From NCBI RefSeq assembly GCF_036850765.1, contig NC_089492.1, positions 288,646,590 to 288,710,589 on the forward strand: a stretch of 64,000 nucleotides of DNA, given 5' to 3'. The notes below the pieces were generated by a model that was not told where the DNA came from, made no database searches, and worked only from the letters and a program-made list of their open reading frames with translations. Both the position numbers and the translations under genes were made by a program. Shown here piece after piece: positions 45,901-57,078 of this stretch. Origin of the DNA: Saccopteryx bilineata. Lineage: Eukaryota > Chordata > Mammalia > Chiroptera > Emballonuridae. The stretch's first letter is position 1. Every line of letters starts with the position of its first letter.

Positions 45901-46948
45901 AGGAGCTCCTCCTGTCCCAACAAGCATCCCAATCAATCCAAATCAATCCGACCGCAACTGGCGTGCCTGCAGAAGCCAATTTTCCGCATGTGCCCACCAC
46001 TAACCGTGGAGAGAAAACGGAGGTGCAGCTTTCAGCCAACAAGCCTTTCCCAGTCAAGGACAGGAGGCTCCGCCTTCCTGACATCCTCACACATGAGACT
46101 GCCCCCACCAGGCTTTCTCCCCTTGCTGCATCCATCCAACGACCGGCCAGGCCAGGCCCACGGCCTGCCTCTGCGCCACATGCCAAGGTCCCTAGGAAAG
46201 CCGGCCGGGGCCTGCTGAGTGCAGGAGCCTCCCCCCTCCCCGCAGCTCCCTCTGCAGACCCTTCCCAGCACCAAGACGAGACAGAATAAGCATCCAGTCC
46301 CAGCCACCTACCTGAAGGAGCCAGTAGCACCTCCGGTGGAAGGTGGGGATGACGGAGGAATGGACATAGCAGCCGTACAAGCACTGGGGAGAGAGGAAAA
46401 ACGAGAATTCAGTTGGAAAGAGGGAAGGAAGGCAGGAAGACGGCGCAACGGAGAAGGAGCAAGAAGGAACCCCAGATGCCGCCAGTGCCTGGGAGGGACT
46501 GGGGGAGACCGAGGGCGGGCGCCCCAGCTTCGGGCCCTTGGACCAAGAACCAGGGCTGGGACGGTGTCTGAGAAGTGTGGCTGGGACACTCCAGAGGGCA
46601 AAGAGGACGGGCCGCTGGGGCGCTTGCCCTTTTGGGGGCCATGAAGGCATGAGAGGACCCAGAGAAGCCAGGGACCAGGGAGTACACCTGCATATACATT
46701 GTGGTTCTAATTTTAGGGGCTTGGAGTTACCCTGAAGTTCATTCATAGAGCCCAGGTGAAGACCCCTTGGTGGACAGGAAGAGCTGAAGGTTACAAGATT
46801 GATTCTGACACACACCCCCAGATCTTTCCTGGCCGAGCAGAGTCATGCCAGACAGACAGGGCAGCCCTAGCTAGGTTTCACCTCCAGAGCCTGAGCGGTC
46901 CCTGTGCCCATCCCCATGTTCTGGTTCCGACGTACAGTTTGTGTATTC
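42991..46948. other. GC-rich unique sequence, no gene seen
   Basis: Four kilobases without a recognisable exon or named repeat. The 256-codon minus frame (43336-44106) and 218-codon plus frame (45633-46289) overlap open frames on other strands or phases, resemble no family and are treated as chance. AT-richer spots lie at 44075-44180 and 45270-45320. Confidence 0.45.
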
Positions 46949-47009
46949 ATATATATATATTATATATATAATATATATATAATATATGTATATAATATAT
47001 ATATATAAT
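46949..47009. repeat. (AT)n hairpin-forming microsatellite
   Basis: About 60 bp of nearly pure AT with TATA/AATA interruptions that keep local self-complementarity. It is a candidate cruciform and a common site of length change. Confidence 0.95.
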
Positions 47010-47489
47010 TTGCTCGCTCTAAGTATAAACCTGCATCTTTTTCCAGATAGGTTAGATTTTAGAAAACAGCCAGAACCAAGTTGGATATATAAGGTGGATA
47101 TAGGCGTAAGGTGGGTGAACGTTCAAGTGCAGGGTCAGTGTGTGGGGTTTTGTCTGGCTCTCTGTCACCAATGAACTCTGAGAGTCTGAGTGGGTGGGGG
47201 CTTGGCCTTCTCCTTTCTGCCTCCTTCCCTCTGCGAGGGGGAGTCCCAGCTTCCCAAAGTGCAGGGGTCAGGAGGGGGCAGGGCACAGAGGGAGAAGGCA
47301 GGGCTAGCAGAGCCTTGGGGAAGGAGGGGGGAGGTCTGCTCCCCCACCGCTCACTGTAATCCCACTCTCGGCTCCCCCACCCCAGCACCACCTCGACAGC
47401 GCTTCCATCAGACACCCTTACACCCCCCCACACACATATCCCCAACACCGAGTGTGAATTGTCTCTGCTCGGAGCCTGTCTGAGCCCCT
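47010..47489. other. unique sequence, nothing recognised
   Basis: Mixed, then GC-rich. No exon or repeat. Confidence 0.5.
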
Positions 47490-47835
47490 GCCTGTCTGAT
47501 TAGCGGAGTTGAAAGAGAAATCATTTTGGACTATGGGATTCTGGCTGCAAGAAAATCAGATTTCCGATGTGTTAGAACTTTTACAGATTGCTGTCAGCTG
47601 GGACTTCAGCCCTGCACACACCGAACAAACAAAAGCAGAAATTAATTTAAACGATTCCCTTGCAATCCTTGCCCACGGAATGTACTTATTTATTAAGAAG
47701 GCAATATTCTTCCCTGACTTTTCAATATACTTTTTTGAGAAAAGAAAAAAAATTTTTTTTTTTTGGATCACGCACTCCTTTCTGCCTAAGGAGATCCACA
47801 TCTGGACGCTTTTCTGTAAGTGGTTGTAACGAACG
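47490..47835. other. longest AT-rich island, candidate conserved element
   Basis: About 340 bp of non-repetitive, AT-rich sequence flanked by GC-rich DNA. It has 'tgattagcggagttgaaag', 'agaaattaatttaaacg', 'ttgcaatccttgccc', 'acttatttattaagaagg' and an A/T homopolymer junction at 47743-47764. The open frame through it (47509-47829) has no recognisable family. Enhancer identity is inference. Confidence 0.38.
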
Positions 47836-49221
47836 AGTGCCCCCCGCCCCCCGAACCTTCAATGGATCCTTTTCCTTTGGAATTTGCAGTGTTCAAGGGG
47901 ACAGTTCGAAGACTTTTCCTCCTGCCATCAGCCAGATGGAGAGAGAGAGCAGTTGCTGTGAGAAGTCTCTCCTGTCCCTCTGAAATCAAAGGCTCCACAC
48001 GCGTTCCTTCTCCACAGCCCGTTTCTCCTGAGAGTGCACAACACCTGCCCTTCTCCACCGCCTCTGTCCTGAGCTTGAAAGGACCTGGTTGACGAGCAGC
48101 TCTGTGTACCCCTGACTCGCCGCCTTCGTGCCAGGCGGGGCTGCTGCATCCTTGAACTGCGCATGAAGGAACCCTGGAGAAGTCACCAAGCGCCTACTGT
48201 GTGTCTCTCTATGCAGCACACAAAAAGGTGGCATGCAGCCCCCCTGCCCCCAGCCAGCCCTGGCCCCTCTCCCTGACACCCTCCCCTACCCAGAACTGCC
48301 CAGAACCACCCAATAAGCAGAATGATGTTAAAGAGAAAAATCGCCGTTTCTACATCAAGGCTCATGCATTTTAATCAGAGGAACCCCTCAGGGCCTCACT
48401 CAGAACCCAGTTGCTCTATTTTTAGATAATACTCCAACCGCCTGCCCTGGTGCTCCCCTGCCTCTGGTCTCCACAGATGAGAGGCACGTATTAGGGAGGC
48501 GGGAGAGGGAATGCTCGCTAGCGGTGGACCCCTGGTGCGCGGCAGCCACGTCACATCGCGGGACATCAAGGCAGGAAGGGGGAACTCCCCAGAGAGCCCC
48601 AAAGGATGTGTGCCGCCTGGGGGCGCTAGGCCTGTCCCTGTCCCCTCGCTCAGCACATCTGCCCGGCTGTATGTCCACCCCCCACCCCCTGGGACTGATA
48701 CTCCTGCAGGGAGGGACCCTGGACCATCTGAATGGACGTGGCCCACAGCCCTCCCACAGTGGCACGCCCAGGACACTCATCTCTACGGCCTGGTACCGGA
48801 AAGGACCTAGAGTGACGTTTAAGTCTTGCTTGGGGTCCTGTGAAGTCTCACACCAGAAATGCACCCTGAAAAATGACTCTGCCTTTAGTGATTAAAGGGT
48901 CGAGTAGCTGGTCCTGGCCTTGGGAGGAGGGGTCCGCGGAGATGGAACCTGCAGGGGGCGGGGGGGGGGGAGGTTCATCATTCCAGGCTGTAAAATGGGC
49001 ACTGCCCTCCTCCTGTCCTGTGGGAGGTGTGAGGGATGAGAGCAGAGGCCTCGCCTGGGTGGCTGGGAGGTCCAGGACAGTCCCAGAGCAGGTGGCACAG
49101 GGGTCAGAGGAGGCAGTGGGGGCTGGCCAAGCGAAGAGTGGCAGGAAGAGCTGGAGGGGGGTGGGAAGGACAGACAGTGTGGAGTGGGCCTGTGAGGAAG
49201 CAAGTGCGGGGCGCTGGGATG
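47836..49221. other. unique sequence, no gene seen
   Basis: GC-rich except an AT-richer stretch at 48300-48435. A G-run of 13 lies at about 48958-48971. No exon or repeat identified. Confidence 0.5.
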
Positions 49222-49984
49222 AATCGGAGTGTGTAGTGTGGGGGGGTGCAGGTATGAGCGGGGTGTGTAGTGGGGGGGCGCAGGTATGAGCGGGGTGTGT
49301 AGTGGGGGGGCGCAGGTATGAGCGGGGTGTGTAGTGGGGGGGGCGCAGGTATGAGCGGGGTGTGTAGTGGGGGGGCGCAGGTATGAGCGGGGTGTGTAGT
49401 GCGTGGGGGGGCAGGAATGAAGCGGGTGTGTAGTGTGGGGGGCGCAGGTATGAGCGGGGTGTGTAGTGGGGGGGGCGCAGGTATGAGCGGGGTGTGTAGT
49501 GGGGGGGGCGCAGGTATGAGCGGGGTGTGTAGTGCGTGGGGGGCGCAGGTATGAGCGGGGTGTGTAGTGGGGGGGGCGCAGGTATGAGCGGGGGTGTAGT
49601 GCGTGGGGGGCGCAGGTATGAGCGGGGTGTGTAGTGGGGGGGCGCAGGTATGAGCGGGGTGTGTAGTGCGTGGGGGGGGCAGGAATGAAGCGGGTGTGTA
49701 GTGTGGGGGGCGCAGGTATGAGCGGGGTGTGTAGTGGGGGGGGCGCAGGTATGAGCGGGGTGTGTAGTGGGGGGCGCAGGTATGAGCGGGGTGTGTAGTG
49801 GGGGGGCGCAGGTATGAGCGGGGTGTGTAGTGGGGGGGCGCAGGTATGAGCGGGGTGTGTAGTGGGGGGGCGCAGGTATGAGCGGGGTGTGTAGTGCGTG
49901 GGGGGGCAGGAATGAAGCGGGTGTGTAGTGTGGGGGGGGCAGGAATGAAGCGGGTGTGTAGTGCGTGGGGGGGGGCGCAGGTAG
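49222..49984 (+). repeat. G-rich minisatellite, about 23 units of 31-33 bp
   Basis: The unit reads gtgtgtagtg, then a run of 6-8 G, then cgcaggtatgagcggg. Unit length varies mainly through the G-run. A second variant, with gtgcgtggg and caggaatgaagcg, occurs at least three times. A multi-unit block around 49405-49500 is repeated around 49667-49760. On the minus strand all three frames stay open for 300-408 codons and give His/Thr/Pro-rich strings. These come from the lack of stops in the unit and are not proteins. Two G-tracts per unit make G-quadruplex formation plausible. Confidence 0.97.
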
Positions 49985-50420
49985 GATATGGGGGCAGGAG
50001 ACAGAGCTGCCCAATCACAAAAGGCCAGGAGGCCTCGGCAAGGGTTCGGCTGCACTCTGGGGCGGCAGGAGTAAAAGGACGTCACGAACATGTGTGCGGC
50101 GCAGAAGCTCACAGTCACAGCGGAGTGGCCAGGGGACAGAGCCGAGGGAGCCTGGGGGCGTCAGGCCGGTCCTGTGCATCCAGAGGCATGCTGAGGCCTG
50201 AACCAGGGCAGGGAAATGGCCACGTCTGCCAGGCTTCACGGGGACAGGCAGCACTGGGGGTGCAGCGGGCCGATGGGAGGGGCTGATGTCAGAGTTCCAC
50301 TCGGTGACTTTGAGGAGCTTGTAAGACATCCAAGTGGAGACACACAGAATGCAGTGGGTTGCAAAGACCTGGGCCTCAGTCGGGTTGGACATATCTGGGC
50401 ATCGTGGGCACAGGGATGGC
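49985..50420 (+). mobile_element. second piece of the unnamed ancient dispersed repeat
   Basis: 'cttgtaagacatccaagtgg' (about 50320) followed by 'agacac', 'gcagtgggttg' and 'cctgggcctcag' matches the same old repeat seen at 34-36 kb, in the part corresponding to 'tgagatgctgactcagtatt' at 35430. The upstream boundary is unclear. It lies directly beside the G-rich minisatellite. Confidence 0.5.
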
Positions 50421-50714
50421 CTTACACGGGGGGCTGTAAGGGAGCGGGTGTCCACTCAGGCTGCTTGATACAACGCAGAGCCAGGCTTTACCAGCGGACG
50501 GAGCAGGAGAGTGTGAGCTTGCCAACGCCCGGAGGGCACCCCTGACCTGGCTCCCTGGGTGCCCCCAGCCCTGGCCCTTCCCCCTCTCATGCACCACGTA
50601 GCTCCGAACCACCGCTGCGGCCCGCCCGGCTCCCAGCCTCCCTCGCCAGTTCCCTTCTTCACCACTGTCCTCACTTTGCAGCCTTTCTGCCCGTTTCCAG
50701 CCTGTACGACAATG
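50421..50714. other. unique sequence, nothing recognised
   Basis: No exon or repeat identified. Confidence 0.5.
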
Positions 50715-50870
50715 TCATCCCACGGCCAACTGGGGATTAATTGCACACGATTTCACGAGGCAGCGTCTCAAATCCAGTCCCTTTACCCACTAATCAAAAA
50801 AGCAATCAAGTTTGTCAGTAGCAATCTGTGTTGTACAAACTCCTGGTGCTTTCTGATCAGGCTCCGGGGG
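50715..50870. other. AT-richer block, candidate conserved element
   Basis: Non-repetitive sequence with 'ggggattaattgcacacg', 'cccactaatcaaaaaagc' and 'aatcaagtttgtcag'. The GATTA/TAATT/TAATC cores suggest OTX- or homeodomain-type sites, and 'gcaatcaag' is also present. Composition-based inference. Confidence 0.35.
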
Positions 50871-51834
50871 TCCCCTGGGGACTCCCTGAGTCAAGCTTCT
50901 CATTTGGGGGCCATGATGTGTTTGGAGGAAGAGTCACATCCGGGGGCTGCTGGATACAGCTCTGTGTGTGTGCACGCGCATGCACACACTGATGTACACA
51001 CAAGCCCGCACACGCGTGCAGAGATGTGTATGGGAAAACGGGCCGTGCATCCCCTGTTGGTGTGTGTACACACAGAGGTCAGATGGAAAGCAGCAAGCTG
51101 TGTTTAGGAAACTCCCAAGAGCCTCGCCCACAGGAGAGCAATGTGCAGATCCGTTCGACCCGGGGAATTAAGGCCCAGCTTCCCTTTCACATGACATGTG
51201 AGCAAGGAAGGAGTTTTTTTAAATACTCAGATTTGCCCTTATGACACTAGGGGGCTATTTTATTTTCCTTCTTAAATAAAAAGGGAAAGATAGAGCTCCA
51301 GGGGAACCCAATAGCAAACAAGGGCTCCTCTCAGTTCAGAATCAATACTTCCCACAGAGAAAGAGACATTTCTGAAGGGGGCATCGGTCACACATCTCCT
51401 CAAATGGGTTTCTCCCCCACATACTCAGCTGCCAGGGTGTCCCCACCCCTGTGCCAGAGGGTCCATCAGGACCTGGCAGCCAACAGCCGATGGCCTCCGT
51501 GGGCCAGAGAAGGGGGCGTCTCAGCGTGGCCTTTATTGATGGGCACCGGGATGCGGCCGGTGCTTTCTGCCCGGCTCTCAGTGGCTGATTCTCCCTCTCT
51601 CTCCCACTTTCTCTGCCCCCCCCATCAGGTATGAGCACCCTCCATCCCCTCCACTCTGGGCTTCGGCTTCAGAAGACAGCTGACTCAGCGTCCCCCGGCA
51701 GACCTGCGCCCCCTGTTCCCACACTTCTCCTCGCATGGTCCCCTCACCCAGGCAAACGCCACCCGGCCTGCGACCATCTCAGGTCCTCCCTCCTGCAGGA
51801 AGCCTCTTGTGACCAGCCGGTGGGAGGGGTCCCT
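50871..51834. other. unique sequence with a TG/CG alternating patch and a possible L2 piece
   Basis: At 50964-51030 'gtgtgtgtgcacgcgcatgc' and following bases form alternating purine-pyrimidine stretches. An AT-richer piece lies at 51205-51290. At 51640-51830 'ctgcaggaagcctcttgtga' resembles an L2 3' region fragment. No exon supported. Confidence 0.45.
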
Positions 51835-52090
51835 CGCAGTGACGCATCGCGGTCACGGGGCAGCCACGGGGACGGGGGTGCTGCCTCAGGTTCACGCACA
51901 TCGTTGCCGTCACTTAACTCCCCACAGCCGCGGTGCCGCCCGCCTCTCCCAGGTGCTGTCCGCCTTCCTGGAAAGAGCCGGACAGCAGACACTTTTGCGA
52001 GTCACGTGGTCTCCGTTGTGTCTGCTCAGCTCGGCCTCTCTCGGGCCGGAGCAGCCTTCGCGGCCAGGCAAATGAATGCGCCTGGCTGCG
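51835..52090. promoter_or_regulatory. small CpG-dense patch, possible unannotated CpG island
   Basis: I count about 26 CpG dinucleotides in roughly 256 bp, far denser than its neighbours, where CpG is sparse. It contains clusters such as 'gacgcatcgcggtcacgg' and 'cagccgcggtgccgcccgcc'. It has no tandem structure and no transposon identity I can see. It could be a small CpG-island promoter, an orphan CpG island or an enhancer. No exon or start site is recognised beside it. Confidence 0.4.
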
Positions 52091-55000
52091 CCCCAACAAA
52101 GCTTCAGTCAGGGACACGGTAATTTGAACTTTGCATAATTTTCACTTGTCATGAATATTCTTCTTCTTACGATGTTTCCCCCCAACCATTAAAAAAAAGG
52201 AAAAATCATTCTTGGCTCACAGGCTGGACGAAGGTAGGTGGCGAGACCTGGTCCCTGGGCCCCCGTCGTCCAACCCCGTGCCGTTGGAATGGAAAGGGAG
52301 GAGTGAGAATCCACGGTCCTGTGTGGAATGCCCCACAGCGGTTCCCACGTAGCAGGTGCTCAAGAAACTCCGCACAACTTCCACACGATGTTAGAGCCTA
52401 TGCAGGACAAGGAGGGTGCAGCGAAGGCCCAGCACACGCGCATCTAGAGAACGCAGGGGAGAGCGCAGAACAGGGTCTCCTGCCACTGTCCATCACCCCA
52501 ACGCTCTGGGTGAGAGCAGCGGTGCTGGCCCGGAGGACTTGGGTGCCTGGAGTAACAGACTGAGGAAAGCATGGCCCCCTCTGCCTTCACTTGATGAACT
52601 CAGCAGGACCCCATGAAGTCAAGTTCAGGCAGCGGAAAGCAGCGAGGGCAGCACTGAGGGTGCATATCTGCTTGGGCCCCCACCCCGAGGGACAGAGCGC
52701 CCCCACGGCCTGGACCTCCTGTGCAACTCCCTCTCCGGGAGGGAGAGCTTCTCCCTGCTTTCTGGAGCCCCTACCACAGCAGGCAACCCCCGAAAGTCAG
52801 GGCTTGCTACTGACTTCCGAATCTGGGAGCGGGCAAGCAAGGCTGGCATCTGACTCCACGGGTTTCGGGAACGAACGCCCCCCCTCGAGACTGCTCCACA
52901 GGCCTCCTCACACCGGTGACATCCAACAAGGAAGCCACGGGCCCCCTCTGGCTGCTCAGATTCAAATGAAGTCAAGTGATATAAAACAAAAAGCTTAGCT
53001 CCCCCTGGAACTATCCTCATTTCAAGTGCTCACTGGCCACCTGCAGTTAGTGGCCGCCTTGCCAGACGGTGAGGACACTCCATCCTCACAGAGAGTTCCG
53101 CTGGACGTGAAGGCTCTGCCCACAAGAGCAGGGTCGGGGCTGGGGTTCAGTTCAGAGATGTTTGGATGAGACCCTTGGAGCCTGGGACCCCAGAAGCTGA
53201 GATCTGGGGAAGCCACGGTTGTGGGGAGATGACTTGAGGCACCTGGGGCTTCCGGGAGGCAGCTGCACTTTGGGGAGTTGGGATGCTTGAAGGTTGGGTC
53301 AGCTTGAGTCAGTCAGTGAGTGTCTCCCTGAGCCCCCTGTGCTCAACAGCACGGATCACTCCCCAACAACCCTCCTCTTCTCCCCAAAAAACCTCCTCTA
53401 ATGCAGGGATAACATCTGCTGTGTCCTCAGACTAGGGTGTTTACATTGAATCTCCATCCATAATCCTCTTTACTGGGGTCCCCTGCTACTTCCTCTGCAA
53501 ACAGTCCTGCATACACCACCACCCCCCAGCAGCCAGGCCACGCAGCCTGGGGGCTGAGAGCTTGGCTGGGCTTGTGGCAGTGACCCCCCCGGAGTCCCCC
53601 AGTGGCCGGGCCTTGATGCCCCACTGGCCTCTTCTCTCTCCCACTAGGGAGGTGACTGTCAGCACAAAGGTCCTCAGTGCGAAAATAGATTTTTAGGCGC
53701 CTGGCTTATCTCACACACTTAAATCTGACTTGCGCATGACAGAGATGAACAGTTTTAAAAAGTATGTTCTGGTCTAAAGGTGACAGAAGAAAGTGAGACA
53801 ACAGACAGGAAGGAAAACTCCCCGGAGAAGACAGTGACAGGAGCCTGCTCTGCAGGGAGGACGGGGCAGCGGCCACTGGCTCGGACTGTTCCAGGCACCG
53901 TCGGATGGGGGGACGGCCACGCCCCTAGAAAAGGCCACCCTTGGGCTGGGCTGCGCTGCACTGGCTCACATGCAGGAGGCAGCAATGGATGTGGACTTTC
54001 TGTAAATAAGCTCCATGCGGCCTGAGGGCCTGCCCCCCCAATCTCCCCCCTGGAAGGGAGGCTCACCAACGCACAAAACCAGGTCCAAACAACGGCCCCG
54101 ATGCTCAGCCCAAGGGGTCCCCGACGGGAATGTGAGGGAGCCCCAGGGAGAGAAGAGCCCCCCTTTTTTGTGTTAGAGGTCAGCGAAGTCACCTAAGAGG
54201 AAGTGACATTCGTGATGTGTCGAAAGGGTGAGGACTTGGCCAAGTGGACAGCAGGTGGAAAAGACCAGGCCAGCTGGACAAGAAGGGTATGCGAAGGGGA
54301 GGGAACGGTCTGCCCGCCCCTTCCCAGCTTTCCCTCCACATTCTCCGTGCAGATGACATTGGGTGGCTGAGCCCGTGACTCCGCAGACTGTTCTGCAGAA
54401 GTCCCCACGGGACCCGTGATGAGCAGGTGGCAGATGGCCTCACATCTGAAACAAAGGCCCTGGGATTTGTATGCCTCTGCCCTTTCCTGCTGGTCCAGAC
54501 TGCGTGCTGAGGCGGGTTTCCCGGGAGGACTGTGGGAGGCTGGGAGTGGTCACGTGGCAAGTGTGGGCACATGGCTAGAATATCAGTGCTGACCCCGTGG
54601 CTTCCCTGCCCTGCCTTCTGTCATGGCTCCGTCTCCCACTCCGGCCGGCTGCTTTAGATGGCAGGTAGCGAGAGCTCATTGCTCCAGTGCGGCCCAAGAG
54701 GCAAGAAAGCCTGTCCCTTCCAGATCTGAGATTACAGCACCAGGGAGGCACTCCCGCCTAGCTGGGTTAGGAGCCCTGTGACTCTTGGTGGGGCAGGAAG
54801 GAACCTGAGCGGGTGGAGCCACAGGGATCTCACGGTTCCTTTGGTGCCAGAGTTCTGACACCCCCAGGAGAAGCAGGTGCTCTTCGAAGAGCAGACAGAA
54901 GTGAGAACACTTCAGCACCTCCCACATCCCCACACCAGCTGCAGCTGCTGCGAGGTGCACAAGTAGGTCAAGCGGCCCCGCTGTTCCCCAGACAGACACC

Positions 55001-55135
55001 CGGAAAGCTGAGACAGATCCTGGAAGGCGCTGGGAAGCTCCCCCATGAAGACAATGGGGGAGGGAGAGACATGGAGTTTCTTTTTCCTCCCGTCCCTACC
55101 TCTGTCGTACACAGAGACATCCTCAGGGAAGACCA
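52091..55135. other. unique sequence with an AT-rich block at 52115-52215; no gene seen
   Basis: The AT-rich block abuts the CpG-dense patch and contains 'acggtaatttgaactttgc' and 'cttgtcatgaatattc'. The rest is GC-rich with no recognised exon. A smaller AT-richer stretch lies at 53685-53770. Confidence 0.42.
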
Positions 55136-55228
55136 AGGCTGGACCAGGCTAGCAGACTGCCCAAGGTCACATGGCCAGGAAGAGGCAGAGAGGGACTTCA
55201 GCCCACCCTGGTCTGGTCCAGAGCTCTG
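55136..55228 (-). mobile_element. MIR fragment
   Basis: 'gactgcccaaggtcacatgg' then 'ccaggaagaggcagagaggg' and 'acttcagccca' are the reverse-strand MIR core. Confidence 0.7.
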
Positions 55229-56020
55229 GCTCCTTCTTCCCTGGCTCGCCACCCGGGCAGCCTCACTCAGGCATCCACACAATGGCCGCAGGTCAGGCCT
55301 TCTGCACGGCCTGCCTTTGTCAAAGATAAAGGGATGATGTCCTGGGCCACTCTGGGGACAGTCCTAGCTGAAGAATCTGGTTCATGTTAATCTAAGATTG
55401 GGCCAAATGATTCAATTCACATGCTACTTGCGAAAACACTGGGCCTCAGAACTTGTTAAAGAGTGAATTGCTTTAAAATTAGTTTGAGCTAAATGGATTG
55501 GAGTCTGATTTGGCCTCCGGGGCTGGGTGATGGGGAACATCCGGCATATCAGATCATCATGGACCAGGCGTCTAGCTGGCCTCTCTCCGAGACAGTCTGC
55601 GATGGTGTCTCCCAGAACAGCGAGGCCCTGTTACACCAGTGGACCATGGCCGGCAAGGGGGCTGGGCAGGGCCCCCCAACCCAATGCCTGTGGGCCATGC
55701 AGGCAGATGCCAGCCCTGGCCAGGTTCAGACTGTTCCCATGGACTAGGCCCTCCCTTGGGAATAGCCCTTGAGCACTGTACTTTCTTGGGAGGCTCCCCT
55801 GGGCAGAGGTGGGTAGACTCCCAAAGATTCGTTCTCTAGGGCAAAAGACCGAAAAGATGTCACAGAAGACCAGACCTCTAGGATGTCAGGTCAGAGGGGA
55901 GCCTGTCTCCCAGAGAGGATGAGCTCCCCAAGACCCTGGTGCTGCAGGTGACCAGGGGAGATGGGGAAGGGAGGCAGGGCCTCTCTAAAATCCTAGGAGA
56001 GGGCGGTCTGAGACCCTCTT
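55229..56020. other. unique sequence with an AT-rich block at 55365-55510
   Basis: The block contains 'catgttaatctaagattgg', 'aaatgattcaattcacatg' and 'ttaaaattagtttgagc'. It is non-repetitive and a candidate conserved element. The remainder is unremarkable. Confidence 0.38.
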
Positions 56021-56115
56021 TGCAGATGTGGGAGCCGAGGCTCAGAGACGGGAAGACCTTGCCCGAGGTCACGTTTGTGAGGGCTGGAATGCAGCTGCGG
56101 GAACGAACGTCCATC
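56021..56115 (-). mobile_element. MIR fragment
   Basis: 'tttgcagatgtgggagccga', 'ggctcagagacgggaagacc', then 'ttgcccgaggtcacgtttgt' is the reverse-strand MIR core with substitutions. Confidence 0.72.
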
Positions 56116-56879
56116 TCGGGAGACAGAAGGTCTGGTGCACACACTGGAGGGACAGTAGGGGTCAGGTGGCTCAGCCAGGCTACGGAGGTTGGGCCCTCAG
56201 AGCTGAAGGAATTGAGGGGCAGAGAGAAACTAATGGGGGGGGCAGCAGACTTCACAAGGTTGGCAACTCTGCACCCCTCTCAGGCTGGCAGTGTGCCAGG
56301 GGGAGCGCCTGGAGACCGGGACAGTGCCTGTAGCCCGCGACATATGCGCACCCAGCCCACAGCCCTGCAGAGAGTGCTGGTGGCCCCCCAGCCCTGAGGA
56401 CAGGAGAGCGCTGGACACCAACATGGGCAGGGGCTCAGAAGGGGCAGGGCAGGGGAGGGGGCAGCTCCGTAGTCAAGCAGGGAGGAGACCTCCCAGGAAG
56501 GGAAGGACAGGCACTGTCCCCCTACCCGAGGCCCCAGGGTCTAGGGAGAAACCTGGGCTATGAAAAGAAGGACTCTCAGTTCTCACCCCAGGGGCTCCCC
56601 CACCTCCACAGAAAGTTCTAGATCATCGTTATCATGGGCTAGAACAGGACCTAGACAGGAAATGAGGAGCAGAGGTGTGGGCACAGACAGAGTGAGCTCT
56701 GAGGGGCCCCCTTACCCCCTGTCCTTTCCAGGGAGCCGGGAGGTGGCAGTCCTGCCCCAGGGTCCCTGCAGGGCGGCCCACGATGCCCCTGTGCCACGGG
56801 CCTTGCTCACCTGGGCCGCCTTCTGCGGGAGAGGCCGGCCGGCAGGAGCTCGGCTCAATAAAGCAGAGGCAGCCCAACT
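56116..56879. other. GC-rich unique sequence, no gene seen
   Basis: No exon or repeat identified. Confidence 0.5.
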
Positions 56880-57078
56880 GTGACGTGAGTGAGGAGGACA
56901 ATAAAAATCAAATGAATTTTTAGATAAAAGGGCATAAAAATCATGTTTAAAGATATAAATAAAGTCCCAGGAGCTTCGGCGTAATTGTTTTTGGGGGATC
57001 CAGGATTAATAAATTAGTGAGCATAAAACGGAATGGAAGCTAAAAATTGATAATAAGGTGAATTTAGATTTAGAGGGG
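56880..57078. other. AT-rich island, candidate conserved non-coding element
   Basis: About 200 bp of strongly AT-rich, non-tandem sequence: 'aaatcaaatgaatttttag', 'gtttaaagatataaataaag', 'ggcgtaattgtttttgg', 'ccaggattaataaattag', 'aaattgataataagg'. Multiple TAAT/ATTA and GATAA-type cores, sharply bounded by GC-rich DNA. No transposon identity recognised. Confidence 0.4.

Noticed and set aside
48848..50118. Three long overlapping minus-strand open frames (304-408 codons), His/Thr/Pro/Tyr-rich
   Set aside because: All three lie in the G-rich minisatellite, are open in every phase because the unit lacks stops, and have no non-repeat domain.
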